Shown: one piece after another, positions 1 to 7,298 of the stretch | How positions within the stretch are numbered: position 1 is the first letter of the stretch | Layout of the letters: each line of letters starts with the position of its first letter | DNA from: Candidatus Saccharibacteria bacterium UBA3749 | GTDB lineage: Bacteria > Patescibacteriota > Saccharimonadia > Saccharimonadales > Saccharimonadaceae | Assembly (NCBI GenBank): GCA_002371235.1 | Contig: DFGN01000023.1 | Span: 1-19,041, forward strand | Direction of reading: 5' to 3' | DNA length: 19,041 nt | Made by a program: the position numbers and the translations under genes | Notes under the pieces: generated by a model | Database searches by the model: none | What the model was told of the DNA's origin: nothing | Seen by the model: the letters and a program-made list of their open reading frames with translations, nothing else

Positions 1-290
1 CCTTCATTATCATTACAGAATACATGCATAGTAGTAGTACCAATATTAGGAGTATAGGTACCATTATTAATATTGGCATTATGGGTGTCCATTCCAGTAC
101 CAGACATAGTACAGGACATGGGGACAGTAATATTAATTTGATCTACAGTAGAGTTATCATCGGCTGAGACATAAGTAGATGCTAATATAGTGCCAGTTAG
201 TATAGTAATACTAGCTAGTGTAGTTATGGATAATAATGATATAGCTATAGAAAGCTGTGGTTTGTTGGTGAGTATCGCGCCTATGCTCAT
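1..290 (-). CDS. Secreted surface protein, N-terminal part (runs off the window)
   Basis: The reading frame starts at ATG 290 and stays open to the left edge, giving about 96 residues of an incomplete protein. The start follows an AAAAGGA Shine-Dalgarno about 10 nt upstream. Residues 1-42 hold a long hydrophobic signal segment ending near YVSADD. The mature part carries ITVPMSC and then VFCNDNEG. The same VP-S-C and V-C-N-D arrangement occurs in the secreted protein at 4293-4967, so the two probably share a domain. In Saccharibacteria this domain often begins large surface proteins that continue into InlB repeats and FISUMP domains (from memory of the group, not tested here). A near-consensus promoter lies upstream. 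Function is inferred only: cell-surface display or adhesion. Confidence 0.75.
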   Translation of the reverse strand, partial: MSIGAILTNKPQLSIAISLLSITTLASITILTGTILASTYVSADDNSTVDQINITVPMSCTMSGTGMDTHNANINNGTYTPNIGTTTMHVFCNDNE

Positions 291-372
291 GTATGGTAAT
301 CCTTTTATTATAGTTATTAATAATATGACTATTTATTATATATAATTATATATTAACATAATCATTATACTT

Positions 373-402
373 ATACTACCCCCTCCCGCGCGAAATTGTC
401 AA
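373..402 (-). promoter_or_regulatory. Sigma-70-type promoter of the left-edge surface gene
   Basis: On the minus strand TTGACA (402-397) is followed after 18 nt by TAGTAT (378-373), giving an untranslated leader of roughly 75 nt. The spacer is unusually GC-rich for this DNA (CGCGCGGGAGGGGG). The rest of 291-534 is AT-rich intergenic DNA in which no gene was seen. Confidence 0.6.
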
Positions 403-534
403 CACTCCAAAACCCAAATCAAATAGCAACGATAGAACCCAGCTTAAACCGTATATCTCATAAACTATTGTCACAATCTCTCCTTATTGCTACCATATCA
501 CCTTTGCATAAAAATGTATAAAATCTACACATTA

Positions 535-2373
535 CTACCATTTATCGATTCCTTTCCCTAAGTATTTTACAAACCCTCCACTTTCCGACATTATATATAA
601 TCGATGTTTCGCCCTCGTCATCGCTACATAGAAAAGCCGTTTCTGATCGTCTAGCGCGACCTCTTGCGTCTCTCCAAATAGTCCATACAGTGCAGTATCC
701 GGATGCGTCTTCGGAATAACACCAACATCAACCTCTAGTATTATTACGACATCCGCTTCAAGTCCTTTAGATTTATGCATTGTCATTATCTGAACCCGCT
801 CATCGAATTCTTTTTCAGACAAAATCCCCAATCTATCTAGTCCCCACATTAACCCTCTCCTAAAACCAGCTAAGCTCACTCCACCAATATTAGTCTCGTT
901 ATTTCGATGAAGTATCAATATATTGTCATACTTCAAGTTCGATTCAATCACCTGTGTCACGGTCTTCAAATACTTCACCATCGTTTTCTTCACCGCTCTA
1001 GCCCCCATCCTCTCCGTCGCTTCTCTCATAATCCTATCCTTTACGCTTATCCGCAAATCATATGGCACCAGCGCATATCCCACCTCAGTCTCGCGCGGAT
1101 TCACTATTAGAACTTTTCCATTAGCCCGACTAAATGCTCTAAATTGCCCATTCTCGCCCATTGACTTTTTCATAAATCTTCGAGCTGTCGCCACCACTAA
1201 TCTGTCACATCGATAATTAGTAGTAATTTCAAATTTAGCACACTTATTAACACCACAAGAGTTGACAGTAGCCCCACCATCACCATCCGCGACTCCTCCA
1301 AAATACTTCTCAAAACTTTTAAAATACTCAACATCGCTCCCCGCAAACCTATTAATCGCCTGCCAATCATCCCCCACTACAAATAACCGTACTTCTTTTG
1401 CCACACTCCGGATTGCCAGAATCACCGCCAAAAACAACTGCGAGAAATCTTGATATTCATCGATCAATAAATACCTCTTATCAATCAATATTCTCACAAT
1501 CTCCTTCCGTCGGCTCTCAATCATTTTACTTGCCCACGAAACAATCAGATTAAAATCCGTACCGTACTCACAAAACCCAACCAGATTATGCTCGTTATCT
1601 ATCAAATGCCAATGATATCTCCGAAAACACTCTATCCCTAGTTCAATAAACAATCTCTCCCTCTCATCTACTTCATGGCTTGCCAAATACCTATTCGCCG
1701 CCTCATTTACAGATATCTCTCCGCTTAAGTATTTTTGCTGTGCGCGATTAACAAAAATCGCCATCATCCCAGCGAAGCCTTTCAATTCATCCTCACCAAG
1801 CTGCATACCCTCATTATCTTCATTATTCTTTACAAATCTACAAATCTTCCTCCGCCAATTGTCAAACCTCATCATTTCACTAACGATAGCAAAGATATAC
1901 TTTTCCTTCTCACCCGCCAAAATTTTTCCGCATTTTTCTTCTTCTCTACACACTCGAAAAACAATTTCTCTTGCGAAAGCATGGAACGTGCTTGCAATTT
2001 TTATCACGCCAACATTGTTACCTTCATTGCAAGTAGCATTATCTCTACCCTCACTTTTAATTACCATTTTACCATTCACCCGCATTTTCGAAAGTCGCTC
2101 ATTTATCTCTTTCGCCGCATTCGCATTAAACACGAACGCCATTATTTCATCCGGCTTCACCCCACACCTCGCCACCAGATACACAATCTTCGCGATCAGC
2201 GTTCGCGTCTTACCGGAACCAGCCCTCGCCACAACAATCGTATTAAATGATTCGTCAGCTACTGCCGCTGCCTGTTCGTAATCAATCTCATATGGCTCCC
2301 CCTCATAAGTCACCGACTCCTGAAACCATTTTTGCACCGCAAGAACCGTCGCATTACGTTCCCTCTTTCGCAT
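535..2373 (-). CDS. UvrD/Rep-family (superfamily 1) DNA helicase, HelD-like
   Basis: A 612-residue ATP-dependent 3'-5' DNA helicase for repair or recombination, acting in the cytoplasm. All hallmark motifs are visible: Walker A ARAGSGKT (49-56), Ia VFNANAAKEI, STFHAFA (128-134), Walker B LLIDEYQDFS (302-311), III VVGDDWQAI (332-340), IV TTNYRC (384-389), V TMHKSKGLE (531-539) and VI RLFYVAMTRAK (579-589). At 612 residues it is shorter than UvrD or PcrA (about 720) and closer in size and motif spelling to helicase IV. The ATG at 2373 lacks a good Shine-Dalgarno. It lies 6 nt after a TAGAAT hexamer and inside a small ORF (2354-2440) that does have a strong one, so it may be leaderless or translated by coupling. 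An in-frame TAG just upstream fixes the start. Confidence 0.9.
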   Translation of the reverse strand: MRKRERNATVLAVQKWFQESVTYEGEPYEIDYEQAAAVADESFNTIVVARAGSGKTRTLIAKIVYLVARCGVKPDEIMAFVFNANAAKEINERLSKMRVNGKMVIKSEGRDNATCNEGNNVGVIKIASTFHAFAREIVFRVCREEEKCGKILAGEKEKYIFAIVSEMMRFDNWRRKICRFVKNNEDNEGMQLGEDELKGFAGMMAIFVNRAQQKYLSGEISVNEAANRYLASHEVDERERLFIELGIECFRRYHWHLIDNEHNLVGFCEYGTDFNLIVSWASKMIESRRKEIVRILIDKRYLLIDEYQDFSQLFLAVILAIRSVAKEVRLFVVGDDWQAINRFAGSDVEYFKSFEKYFGGVADGDGGATVNSCGVNKCAKFEITTNYRCDRLVVATARRFMKKSMGENGQFRAFSRANGKVLIVNPRETEVGYALVPYDLRISVKDRIMREATERMGARAVKKTMVKYLKTVTQVIESNLKYDNILILHRNNETNIGGVSLAGFRRGLMWGLDRLGILSEKEFDERVQIMTMHKSKGLEADVVIILEVDVGVIPKTHPDTALYGLFGETQEVALDDQKRLFYVAMTRAKHRLYIMSESGGFVKYLGKGIDKW

Positions 2374-2440
2374 AATTCCATTCTACCGCCTTCGCTATTG
2401 CCGTTTTATGGAATAAATTTAGCACTTTGGTGCTACTCAT
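2354..2440 (-). CDS. Possible 28-residue leader ORF overlapping the helicase start
   Basis: Beginning at ATG 2440 after a strong AAAGGAG site (4-nt spacing), this frame encodes MSSTKVLNLFHKTAIAKAVE and eight more residues. It stops at TAA 2356-2354, 15-20 nt inside the helicase gene in another frame. The helicase ATG has no comparable ribosome site, so termination of this ORF and re-initiation could set helicase translation. No homology is recognised. It could instead be a chance ORF, or the relic of a frameshifted helicase N-terminus. Confidence 0.45.
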   Translation of the reverse strand: MSSTKVLNLFHKTAIAKAVEWNYAKEGT

Positions 2441-2504
2441 TTGTCTCCTTTGTAACATATAATTAGTCGGTACAGCCAATACTAACCGCACCCACTTTCT
2501 TCAC

Positions 2505-2533
2505 ATCTTATTTTACTCATTATCAAAAGTCAA
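2505..2533 (-). promoter_or_regulatory. Promoter for the leader ORF and helicase
   Basis: TTGACT (2533-2528) is followed after 17 nt by TAAGAT (2510-2505). The predicted start near 2498 gives a leader of about 58 nt. Within it, 2461-2484 can fold as TTAGT-A-TTGG against CCGACTAA. No other gene is seen in 2441-2637. Confidence 0.5.
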
Positions 2534-2637
2534 CCCCCCACATTAGCCTTTCCTATCTTGAAATCATATTCGAGCTAATTCGTCCTTCTAGGCAAACACT
2601 CCCAATGAGACGATATTTCTTTGCTTTCCTAGTACCT

Positions 2638-3597
2638 TTACTGATTCTCTAAGTGGCTTTTTCGCTTCATACTATTTTGCGCTCGCATTATTAACCAAAT
2701 AACAATCGCAAACACTACAAACATTATTATGAATAGCAACCATAGTGGGCATATTATTATTGTACGTTCAACAATTGAGGTTTCACCAAAAATCTTTACT
2801 GTCTGCTTCGCTCTAAATATCCCAATCGATGGTAAATCACACGTCTGTGTGTGATACCTTTCCGTCTCAGGCAAAATCAAACTGGTCTCAGGTTTCTCTT
2901 CATTAGTGCAAATTTCCTCATCGCCGATTAACGGCCAAACCTGCAATATATATTCCGCATCAGTATGAACATTACCATCATTCTTCACCATAGACGTAGC
3001 CTGCAAGGGGCCATTTAATAGAAAAGACGGTATCGAGTTTTCCGAAATCGCGCCTTCTTCTCGCGTCTCTCCAGCGACTTTTGCATATATGATTGAAGCA
3101 ATTTGGAAACTACTTTGGATCATGATGTTACCGTCTTCTGTATTGTCCTTGCCGGTATCATCTCTCACAATAATCGTAGCATACTGCCCACCAGCTGGAG
3201 CGTCTTCAGGGACCTCTATGGTGTAAGTAATCACATCCTCAGTGTTCGGCGCAATATCTCCTGACCGCTTATCAACTGTAATCCAATTTTTAATTTGGTT
3301 GTATCTCCCCTCAGTTACAACATCAACATTACCGTAATCGTCTTTCGAATTCTCGCCTTTACTCTCACTATAAGAGCCAATAAAGACAGAATACTTTAAA
3401 TTGCCCGTACTATCTGACGCATTAAAAACCGTTATAGCGTTCCGATAAGTCTCACCTGGTACCAACATGATCTTCTGATTTGGCGGGGAAACAATCATGG
3501 TATTCCTTCCCGCATACGTCTCATCAACCAAACCAAGCGACGTGAAGCAAAACGCTAACACCCCCATAGCAATCATCATTATCTTCGTTCTTTTCAT
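2638..3597 (-). CDS. DUF916-like, WxL-interacting-type membrane-anchored surface protein
   Basis: A 319-residue protein with a signal peptide (1-29, cleavage after TYA) and an ectodomain starting with a DUF916-like strand, IVSPPNQKIMLVPGETYRNA (35-54). An IxVPEDAPAGGQYATIIV block (127-144) is typical of the family, and a second beta-rich domain covers about 165-280. One C-terminal transmembrane helix (283-305) is followed by a basic tail (KRKSH). Gram-positive WxL-interacting proteins have the same layout: DUF916, DUF3324, TM, basic tail. They bind WxL proteins and peptidoglycan. Here a WxL-like secreted protein is encoded nearby at 4293-4967. The start is supported by a perfect AAAGGAGG site 3 nt before ATG 3597. 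Assignment is by motif reading, without an alignment. Confidence 0.75.
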   Translation of the reverse strand: MKRTKIMMIAMGVLAFCFTSLGLVDETYAGRNTMIVSPPNQKIMLVPGETYRNAITVFNASDSTGNLKYSVFIGSYSESKGENSKDDYGNVDVVTEGRYNQIKNWITVDKRSGDIAPNTEDVITYTIEVPEDAPAGGQYATIIVRDDTGKDNTEDGNIMIQSSFQIASIIYAKVAGETREEGAISENSIPSFLLNGPLQATSMVKNDGNVHTDAEYILQVWPLIGDEEICTNEEKPETSLILPETERYHTQTCDLPSIGIFRAKQTVKIFGETSIVERTIIICPLWLLFIIMFVVFAIVIWLIMRAQNSMKRKSHLENQ

Positions 3598-3618
3598 CTG
3601 CCTCCTTTAAGTAAGATA

Positions 3619-3627
3619 ATTATACCA
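3619..3627 (-). promoter_or_regulatory. Extended -10 promoter upstream of the DUF916-like gene
   Basis: The minus strand reads TGGTATAAT (3627-3619), an extended -10 element. A weak -35 (TTGTGA) lies 18 nt upstream inside the end of the 3630-4205 gene. The gene can thus be expressed separately from its neighbour. Confidence 0.45.
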
Positions 3628-3629
3628 CC

Positions 3630-4205
3630 CTATTCATGAATTTCACAAATAAATCCAAGTGAAGTATACATTTTTTTGTAATCAGCTTCGGAATAGCCCT
3701 GCACTTTATCAAATTCCTCATCATTAATAAAAAATAATCTTCCTACCACCCTATTAAATAGGGTAACATCGGCATATAAAGAAACAACCAAATTACTATC
3801 GATAATAGAAAAGGATGGATTCAAAGACTCGGCTCTGAACCTGTTTGCATCCATATATTTATTATAGTCAGCATGCATCCTCGCTTCTGCATTTTTTGCA
3901 GCCGATTCGGACTCAAATACGCCGTCATACCGATATGATAATTCCTTTAGTATACCGTCGGTAAATAAAACCTTAATATCATAAGAACGATTTAAGACAT
4001 CATCAGAATCAAAGAAAGGCTCTTTCGGCTCAGAGGACTTACATTCAAGCACGCTGTAATTGCTTTGCGGGATTTTATTTGTGATATGAGATTCTTTCTT
4101 GTAGCTGAGCAGCCAAACAATAAGTGCAGTAACACCGACAATCACAGCAAAAAAAACAATCTTCACAAATACTGTTTTGTTGTTTTTCGTATCCTGATTA
4201 GACAT
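3630..4205 (-). CDS. Membrane-anchored protein of unknown function
   Basis: A 191-residue protein not assigned to a family. One N-terminal transmembrane helix (about 13-34) has a short Lys/Asn-rich cytoplasmic lead. The extracytoplasmic domain (about 38-191) has two cysteines, C55 and C188, near its two ends, which could form a disulfide. The ATG at 4205 was chosen because GAGCGAGG precedes it by 5 nt. An upstream GTG at 4226 would add seven residues but has no ribosome site and overlaps the promoter. It lies between the WxL-like and DUF916-like genes on the same strand, which suggests a part in the same surface assembly; that is inference from position only. Confidence 0.7.
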   Translation of the reverse strand: MSNQDTKNNKTVFVKIVFFAVIVGVTALIVWLLSYKKESHITNKIPQSNYSVLECKSSEPKEPFFDSDDVLNRSYDIKVLFTDGILKELSYRYDGVFESESAAKNAEARMHADYNKYMDANRFRAESLNPSFSIIDSNLVVSLYADVTLFNRVVGRLFFINDEEFDKVQGYSEADYKKMYTSLGFICEIHE

Positions 4206-4229
4206 ATTTACCTCGCTCTTATTCACCTC

Positions 4230-4238
4230 ATTATACCA
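4230..4238 (-). promoter_or_regulatory. Extended -10 promoter of the 3630-4205 gene
   Basis: TGGTATAAT on the minus strand (4238-4230) lies right after the terminator of the upstream gene. No clear -35 is seen. It gives a 5' leader of about 20 nt carrying the GAGG site. Confidence 0.5.
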
Positions 4239-4246
4239 TTCTTCTT

Positions 4247-4275
4247 AAAAAAATACAGTCCTTCCGGACTGTATT
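4247..4275 (-). terminator. Rho-independent terminator of the WxL-like gene
   Basis: A perfect 10-bp inverted repeat (AATACAGTCC / GGACTGTATT) with a 4-nt loop spans 4252-4275. On the minus strand it is followed by a run of seven T. It sits about 17 nt after the stop codon of the 4293-4967 gene. Confidence 0.85.
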
Positions 4276-4292
4276 CTTTTATTGATAACTAA

Positions 4293-4967
4293 CTAATTAC
4301 TTGGGCTAGTCAAAGTATAAGTCACGTGACCAGTATAAGTCCCGGTTTGCTGAGAGGTGCCCACATACACCTGATAGGTAGTTGTAATTGCATTCTCTAC
4401 CGCACCACGTCCAGAAGCCAAAGTTGTAGACGAACTAGGAACGACATTGAAAGAACTATAGTCATCTGAAATTGTGACTCCAGAACCACCAGTCACTTTC
4501 ATCGCCCAACCAGACGCCGTACCAGATACATTCAAATTAGTATCAATTGGAGTCGTCCCAGTCCCACCTACTAACTGTGTACTCGCGGCAAAAGCACCAT
4601 CAGTACCACTAAAATCACCACCTCGAGCAGTCAACGTCCATGTCGGACCAGTACCAGTCGTATCGTTACAAACTACATTTATTTTACCAGTTGGATCCGA
4701 TGTAGCGGTCGCATCACCGCCAATATCACTTTTAAGTTGCCCGTTCTTCATTGAAACAGAATATGTATTATTAGTATGAGTTCCATCCCCAACTCCATTA
4801 GGAGTCGTTGCGGTATTATTAGTCGTAATCGCGCATGACGACGGAACCGTCACGACGATTTCATCCGTTACGGTCGAAGTCGAGGTACCATCAGCAAATA
4901 CACCCACCACAGGCATGGCTGCGAGCGCTAATGAAGCAGCGCCAGTTGCAATAATTGATTTTTTCAT
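4293..4967 (-). CDS. Secreted WxL-like surface protein
   Basis: A 224-residue secreted protein. The signal peptide is residues 1-25 (MKKSIIATGAASLALAAMPV..., cleavage after VFA). The mature part is Thr/Ser/Gly-rich, with two cysteines: C45 in VTVPSSC and C100 in INVVCNDT. WTLTARGGDF (110-119) matches the W-x-L motif that names WxL domains, and GWAMKV (153-158) may be the distal counterpart. The end, TTYQVYVG...TYTGHVTYTL, is the strand pattern that closes this domain in CPR surface proteins. There is no sorting motif or C-terminal TM, so retention would need a partner, plausibly the DUF916-like protein. ATG 4967 was chosen for its AAGGAG site at 5-nt spacing. It has its own strong promoter and terminator, so it is probably a highly expressed monocistronic unit. 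Confidence 0.75.
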   Translation of the reverse strand: MKKSIIATGAASLALAAMPVVGVFADGTSTSTVTDEIVVTVPSSCAITTNNTATTPNGVGDGTHTNNTYSVSMKNGQLKSDIGGDATATSDPTGKINVVCNDTTGTGPTWTLTARGGDFSGTDGAFAASTQLVGGTGTTPIDTNLNVSGTASGWAMKVTGGSGVTISDDYSSFNVVPSSSTTLASGRGAVENAITTTYQVYVGTSQQTGTYTGHVTYTLTSPSN

Positions 4968-4976
4968 TTCTTCTCC

Positions 4977-4994
4977 TTCCACACCCAGGTGGAA
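4977..4994 (-). promoter_or_regulatory. 5'-UTR hairpin overlapping the Shine-Dalgarno of the WxL-like gene
   Basis: The mRNA can pair TTCCAC with GTGGAA across a 6-nt loop. The 3' arm shares its GGAA with the ribosome site GGAAGGAG. A second leader hairpin, GTTAAA/TTTAAC, lies near 5012-5032. These could stabilise the transcript or modulate initiation. Confidence 0.4.
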
Positions 4995-5039
4995 ATTAGT
5001 TTTAATTTTACGTTAAATGTACAACCTTTAACACTTCTT

Positions 5040-5068
5040 ATTGTACATAAGCATTATTTTGTTGTCAA
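5040..5068 (-). promoter_or_regulatory. Strong promoter of the WxL-like gene
   Basis: TTGACA (5068-5063), a 17-nt spacer, then TACAAT (5045-5040) on the minus strand: near-consensus, and the best promoter in the window. The predicted leader is about 65 nt. Confidence 0.8.
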
Positions 5069-5124
5069 GTTTTTAGACGGTATTTTTTTGTCAAACTCCA
5101 ACTTTTCCACAGGCAAATGCTTAT

Positions 5125-5622
5125 CTATAATTTAATAATACTATTCATCCATTCCGCGAAAGCATCATAGTTATTATAGTAAATCGCATCTTCATCTGAA
5201 TCAGCTCTTAAAAACGCTCTAACTCCTCCACGCGAGATGATTGCCACCGATGGATAATACCTAACATAATCATGCAGCGAAATCTCTTTAATATCAGCAA
5301 ATTTAATTCTATAAACTTTAATACCAGCTTCCCTTGCATAATCTTGACTATATCCCCTCAGCCTGTCTGCAGTCGTACAACCATCTTGGTCTACAAATAC
5401 TACAAACGATTTTCCGCTCTGCACCAGCTCCTCGTATTCTTCTTTAGATAGCTCCATTAGCTCGGGATCACACTCAGGCTCGCAATAATATTCATTACTA
5501 AGCGATACTTTTCCACCCCCAAACCAACCTCCAGCCGCACCCACGAAAACCACTGCTCCTGCTACCACGATAACAAGCAAACTAATTAACTGCCAAATTT
5601 TTAGCCTCTTAAGATTCCTCAC
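5125..5622 (-). CDS. Membrane-anchored thioredoxin-like protein with a one-cysteine active site
   Basis: A 165-residue protein. An N-terminal transmembrane helix (about 8-30) is followed by a linker with C47 and C51 (CEPEC). The thioredoxin-like domain runs 70-162: SFVVFVDQDGCTTADR (72-87) is the beta strand plus active-site helix, and YYPSVAII (122-129) holds the cis-proline. The usual CxxC is reduced to CTTA, so only C82 remains. This fits a monothiol reductase or isomerase, or a non-redox binding role; the linker cysteines might supply the partner thiol. The start is GTG 5622, one base after the stop of the rhodanese-like gene, with GGAG at 7 nt, so the two are translationally coupled. Probable role: extracytoplasmic thiol chemistry. 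Confidence 0.7.
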   Translation of the reverse strand: MRNLKRLKIWQLISLLVIVVAGAVVFVGAAGGWFGGGKVSLSNEYYCEPECDPELMELSKEEYEELVQSGKSFVVFVDQDGCTTADRLRGYSQDYAREAGIKVYRIKFADIKEISLHDYVRYYPSVAIISRGGVRAFLRADSDEDAIYYNNYDAFAEWMNSIIKL

Positions 5623-5623
5623 C

Positions 5624-6304
5624 CTAAATCTCCGTCAATTTTTCAAATTCAATTTGATGTATCGGCACTTTATAAAAATCGTAAGTTATGATACCATCCT
5701 CTGTCACCCGTTTCACCTTAACATCGTTTTTTCCTTCATAAAACCAATATCCACCCACATCATATATTTTGTCACCATCCCACCCCAATTCCACCAGCAT
5801 ATTCTTCATCATACCAGAATATCCACCGCCACCGCACATCAAAAATATTACCTTGTCCCTCGGGAAAAGCCCCTCTAAAATATCCATTGACTCTTTGTAA
5901 TTAGCCGTAAAAGTACCATCTGAATGCTGGCGGAATAATGTCTTACCATTATAAGTCTCACCTATCGCCTCAGGTAAACCCAACACATTCACAATATACG
6001 GATATGGCACTAATTCGAATCCTTCCACAAATCCTGACAAATATGAATCACCCCCTATTGCCTCATAGTTCCCTGGATCTTTCAGCATTCTAAGATCCCG
6101 ATATACTGCATCTGGACGATTCAAATAGTTATCTATTGTTGCTTCGTTGATATTCTTATCTATACCGAGCTCACCCCTTTCTCCCTCAGCCAGTTCCGGC
6201 TTAGGTAACTCACTTAAATCTCCGCTCATATTCTTTCCCATAAAAAACGCGCCGATAGCAATTACTAACACCGCAACGATACTCCACCAAGCATATTTTT
6301 TCAT
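5624..6304 (-). CDS. Membrane-anchored rhodanese-like protein
   Basis: A 226-residue protein with an N-terminal transmembrane helix (about 5-23) and an extracytoplasmic rhodanese-like domain. The domain begins INEATIDNYLNRPDAVYRDL (52-71). It ends with a buried strand and active-site loop, VIFLMCGGGGYSG (152-164), and then LVELGWDGDKIYDVGGYWFY. C157 would carry the persulfide, and CGGGGYS fits the CxxGxR/S loop. The middle (about 75-145) is longer than in single-domain rhodaneses. ATG 6304 is preferred because GGAGG lies 5 nt upstream. The gene is followed at once by the thioredoxin-like gene. The pair suggests sulfane-sulfur or thiol handling outside the membrane; the substrate is unknown. 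Confidence 0.75.
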   Translation of the reverse strand: MKKYAWWSIVAVLVIAIGAFFMGKNMSGDLSELPKPELAEGERGELGIDKNINEATIDNYLNRPDAVYRDLRMLKDPGNYEAIGGDSYLSGFVEGFELVPYPYIVNVLGLPEAIGETYNGKTLFRQHSDGTFTANYKESMDILEGLFPRDKVIFLMCGGGGYSGMMKNMLVELGWDGDKIYDVGGYWFYEGKNDVKVKRVTEDGIITYDFYKVPIHQIEFEKLTEI

Positions 6305-6334
6305 TTTTACCTCCACTTATACTATATATAATAT

Positions 6335-6340
6335 ATTATA
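6335..6340 (-). promoter_or_regulatory. Probable -10 of the rhodanese/thioredoxin-like operon
   Basis: TATAAT on the minus strand, 30 nt before ATG 6304, within a TA-repeat-rich leader. No good -35 at standard spacing was found, so confidence is low. Confidence 0.35.
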
Positions 6341-6390
6341 CACCAACTCTCGTAATCCAATTGCCAAATCGCGTAGTCAATCGTCATCTA

Positions 6391-7206
6391 TCACACCCCC
6401 ACCACTAACTCAGTTGGACATTTTTCAAGCACTTTAATAATTGCCGCTTTCTCTGCTTCTGTCACCCATAATGAATACTTATACTTTACCGAAACCTGTC
6501 TCGCTACATACTGGCACCTAAATTTTTTATTACTGGGTAGCCAAGTAGCTGCATCGCCGTCAGACTTTTGCTTATTTGCACTACCATCTACTGCCAGTAA
6601 GTTCAAAGGATCAGTTGCAATAGAGTATCTCGTCTCTTCCGACATATATTGTGCTCCCTTTTGCCAGGCATCTGAAAGTGCAACCACATGATCAATTTGA
6701 ATATTACTAATCTCTTTCCTCTCCGTAAACACAAGATGCTTTCCTGTATATGGTTCATCATATTCGCCAGCTATCACATTGCAACCATCCAATACAGCAC
6801 TTTCACCAAGCTCTCGCTTTATGATCCTCTGTCTCAACGAGCAACCATCAATCGACGGCCAACCATTATAAAACTGTTCCCTAGAATACCCAGTTTTCGG
6901 CGCTCGTCCTTTTACTTCTAACTCCTCAAGCACCGTAAGGGCAGTCTTATTCTGTTTATCTACCTTACTATCGTGAATATCTCTATTTCCCAAATATCTA
7001 TCACTATCCACATTACTGAAGTCTTCGCCTATGCCCGATCTCGCCTCGTCACCAGTTTCACCGCTATAACTGATGCCATCCTCTGCCCCAGTATTCTCAA
7101 CCCTAGTAAAAACTTTATCATAGCTCTCTGGATTAATAATTAACCACACCAGCACACCAACCAATGCCATGACAGCAACAGAAAACCTACGCACCTTTAA
7201 TTTCAT
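6391..7206 (-). CDS. Membrane-anchored HNH-family nuclease (DUF1524-like)
   Basis: A 271-residue protein. The N-terminal transmembrane anchor (about 8-25) precedes a polar linker to about 85 and a DUF1524-type HNH nuclease domain (about 95-265). The active-site core is IQIDHVVALSDAW (169-181; D172-H173), followed by DPLNLLAVDGSANKQKSDGD (199-218) with N211 and K212, and WLPSNKKFRCQYV. Four cysteines (C122, C142, C231, C263) suit an oxidising exterior. The family contains secreted nucleases. In an epibiont that depends on host nucleotides, a surface nuclease could supply DNA or RNA fragments (inference). The ATG lies 6 nt after TATTAT with no Shine-Dalgarno, so a leaderless mRNA is predicted. 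Confidence 0.8.
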   Translation of the reverse strand: MKLKVRRFSVAVMALVGVLVWLIINPESYDKVFTRVENTGAEDGISYSGETGDEARSGIGEDFSNVDSDRYLGNRDIHDSKVDKQNKTALTVLEELEVKGRAPKTGYSREQFYNGWPSIDGCSLRQRIIKRELGESAVLDGCNVIAGEYDEPYTGKHLVFTERKEISNIQIDHVVALSDAWQKGAQYMSEETRYSIATDPLNLLAVDGSANKQKSDGDAATWLPSNKKFRCQYVARQVSVKYKYSLWVTEAEKAAIIKVLEKCPTELVVGV

Positions 7207-7212
7207 GGTAAT

Positions 7213-7241
7213 ATAATATACTACCTACTGACTATCTTCAA
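7213..7241 (-). promoter_or_regulatory. Promoter of the HNH nuclease gene (leaderless type)
   Basis: TTGAAG (7241-7236), 17 nt, TATTAT (7218-7213), then only 6 nt to ATG 7206. Transcription would start at or next to the A of the start codon. Confidence 0.6.
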
Positions 7242-7298
7242 CCCACCGAATCAACGCTTTTTGATACTACCATGAAATATAGTTTATTCCAAATTCGT

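Noticed and set aside
907..2281. Plus-strand ORFs of 60-171 codons within the helicase gene
   Set aside because: They lie antisense to a helicase with all seven motifs and have no protein-like motifs of their own.
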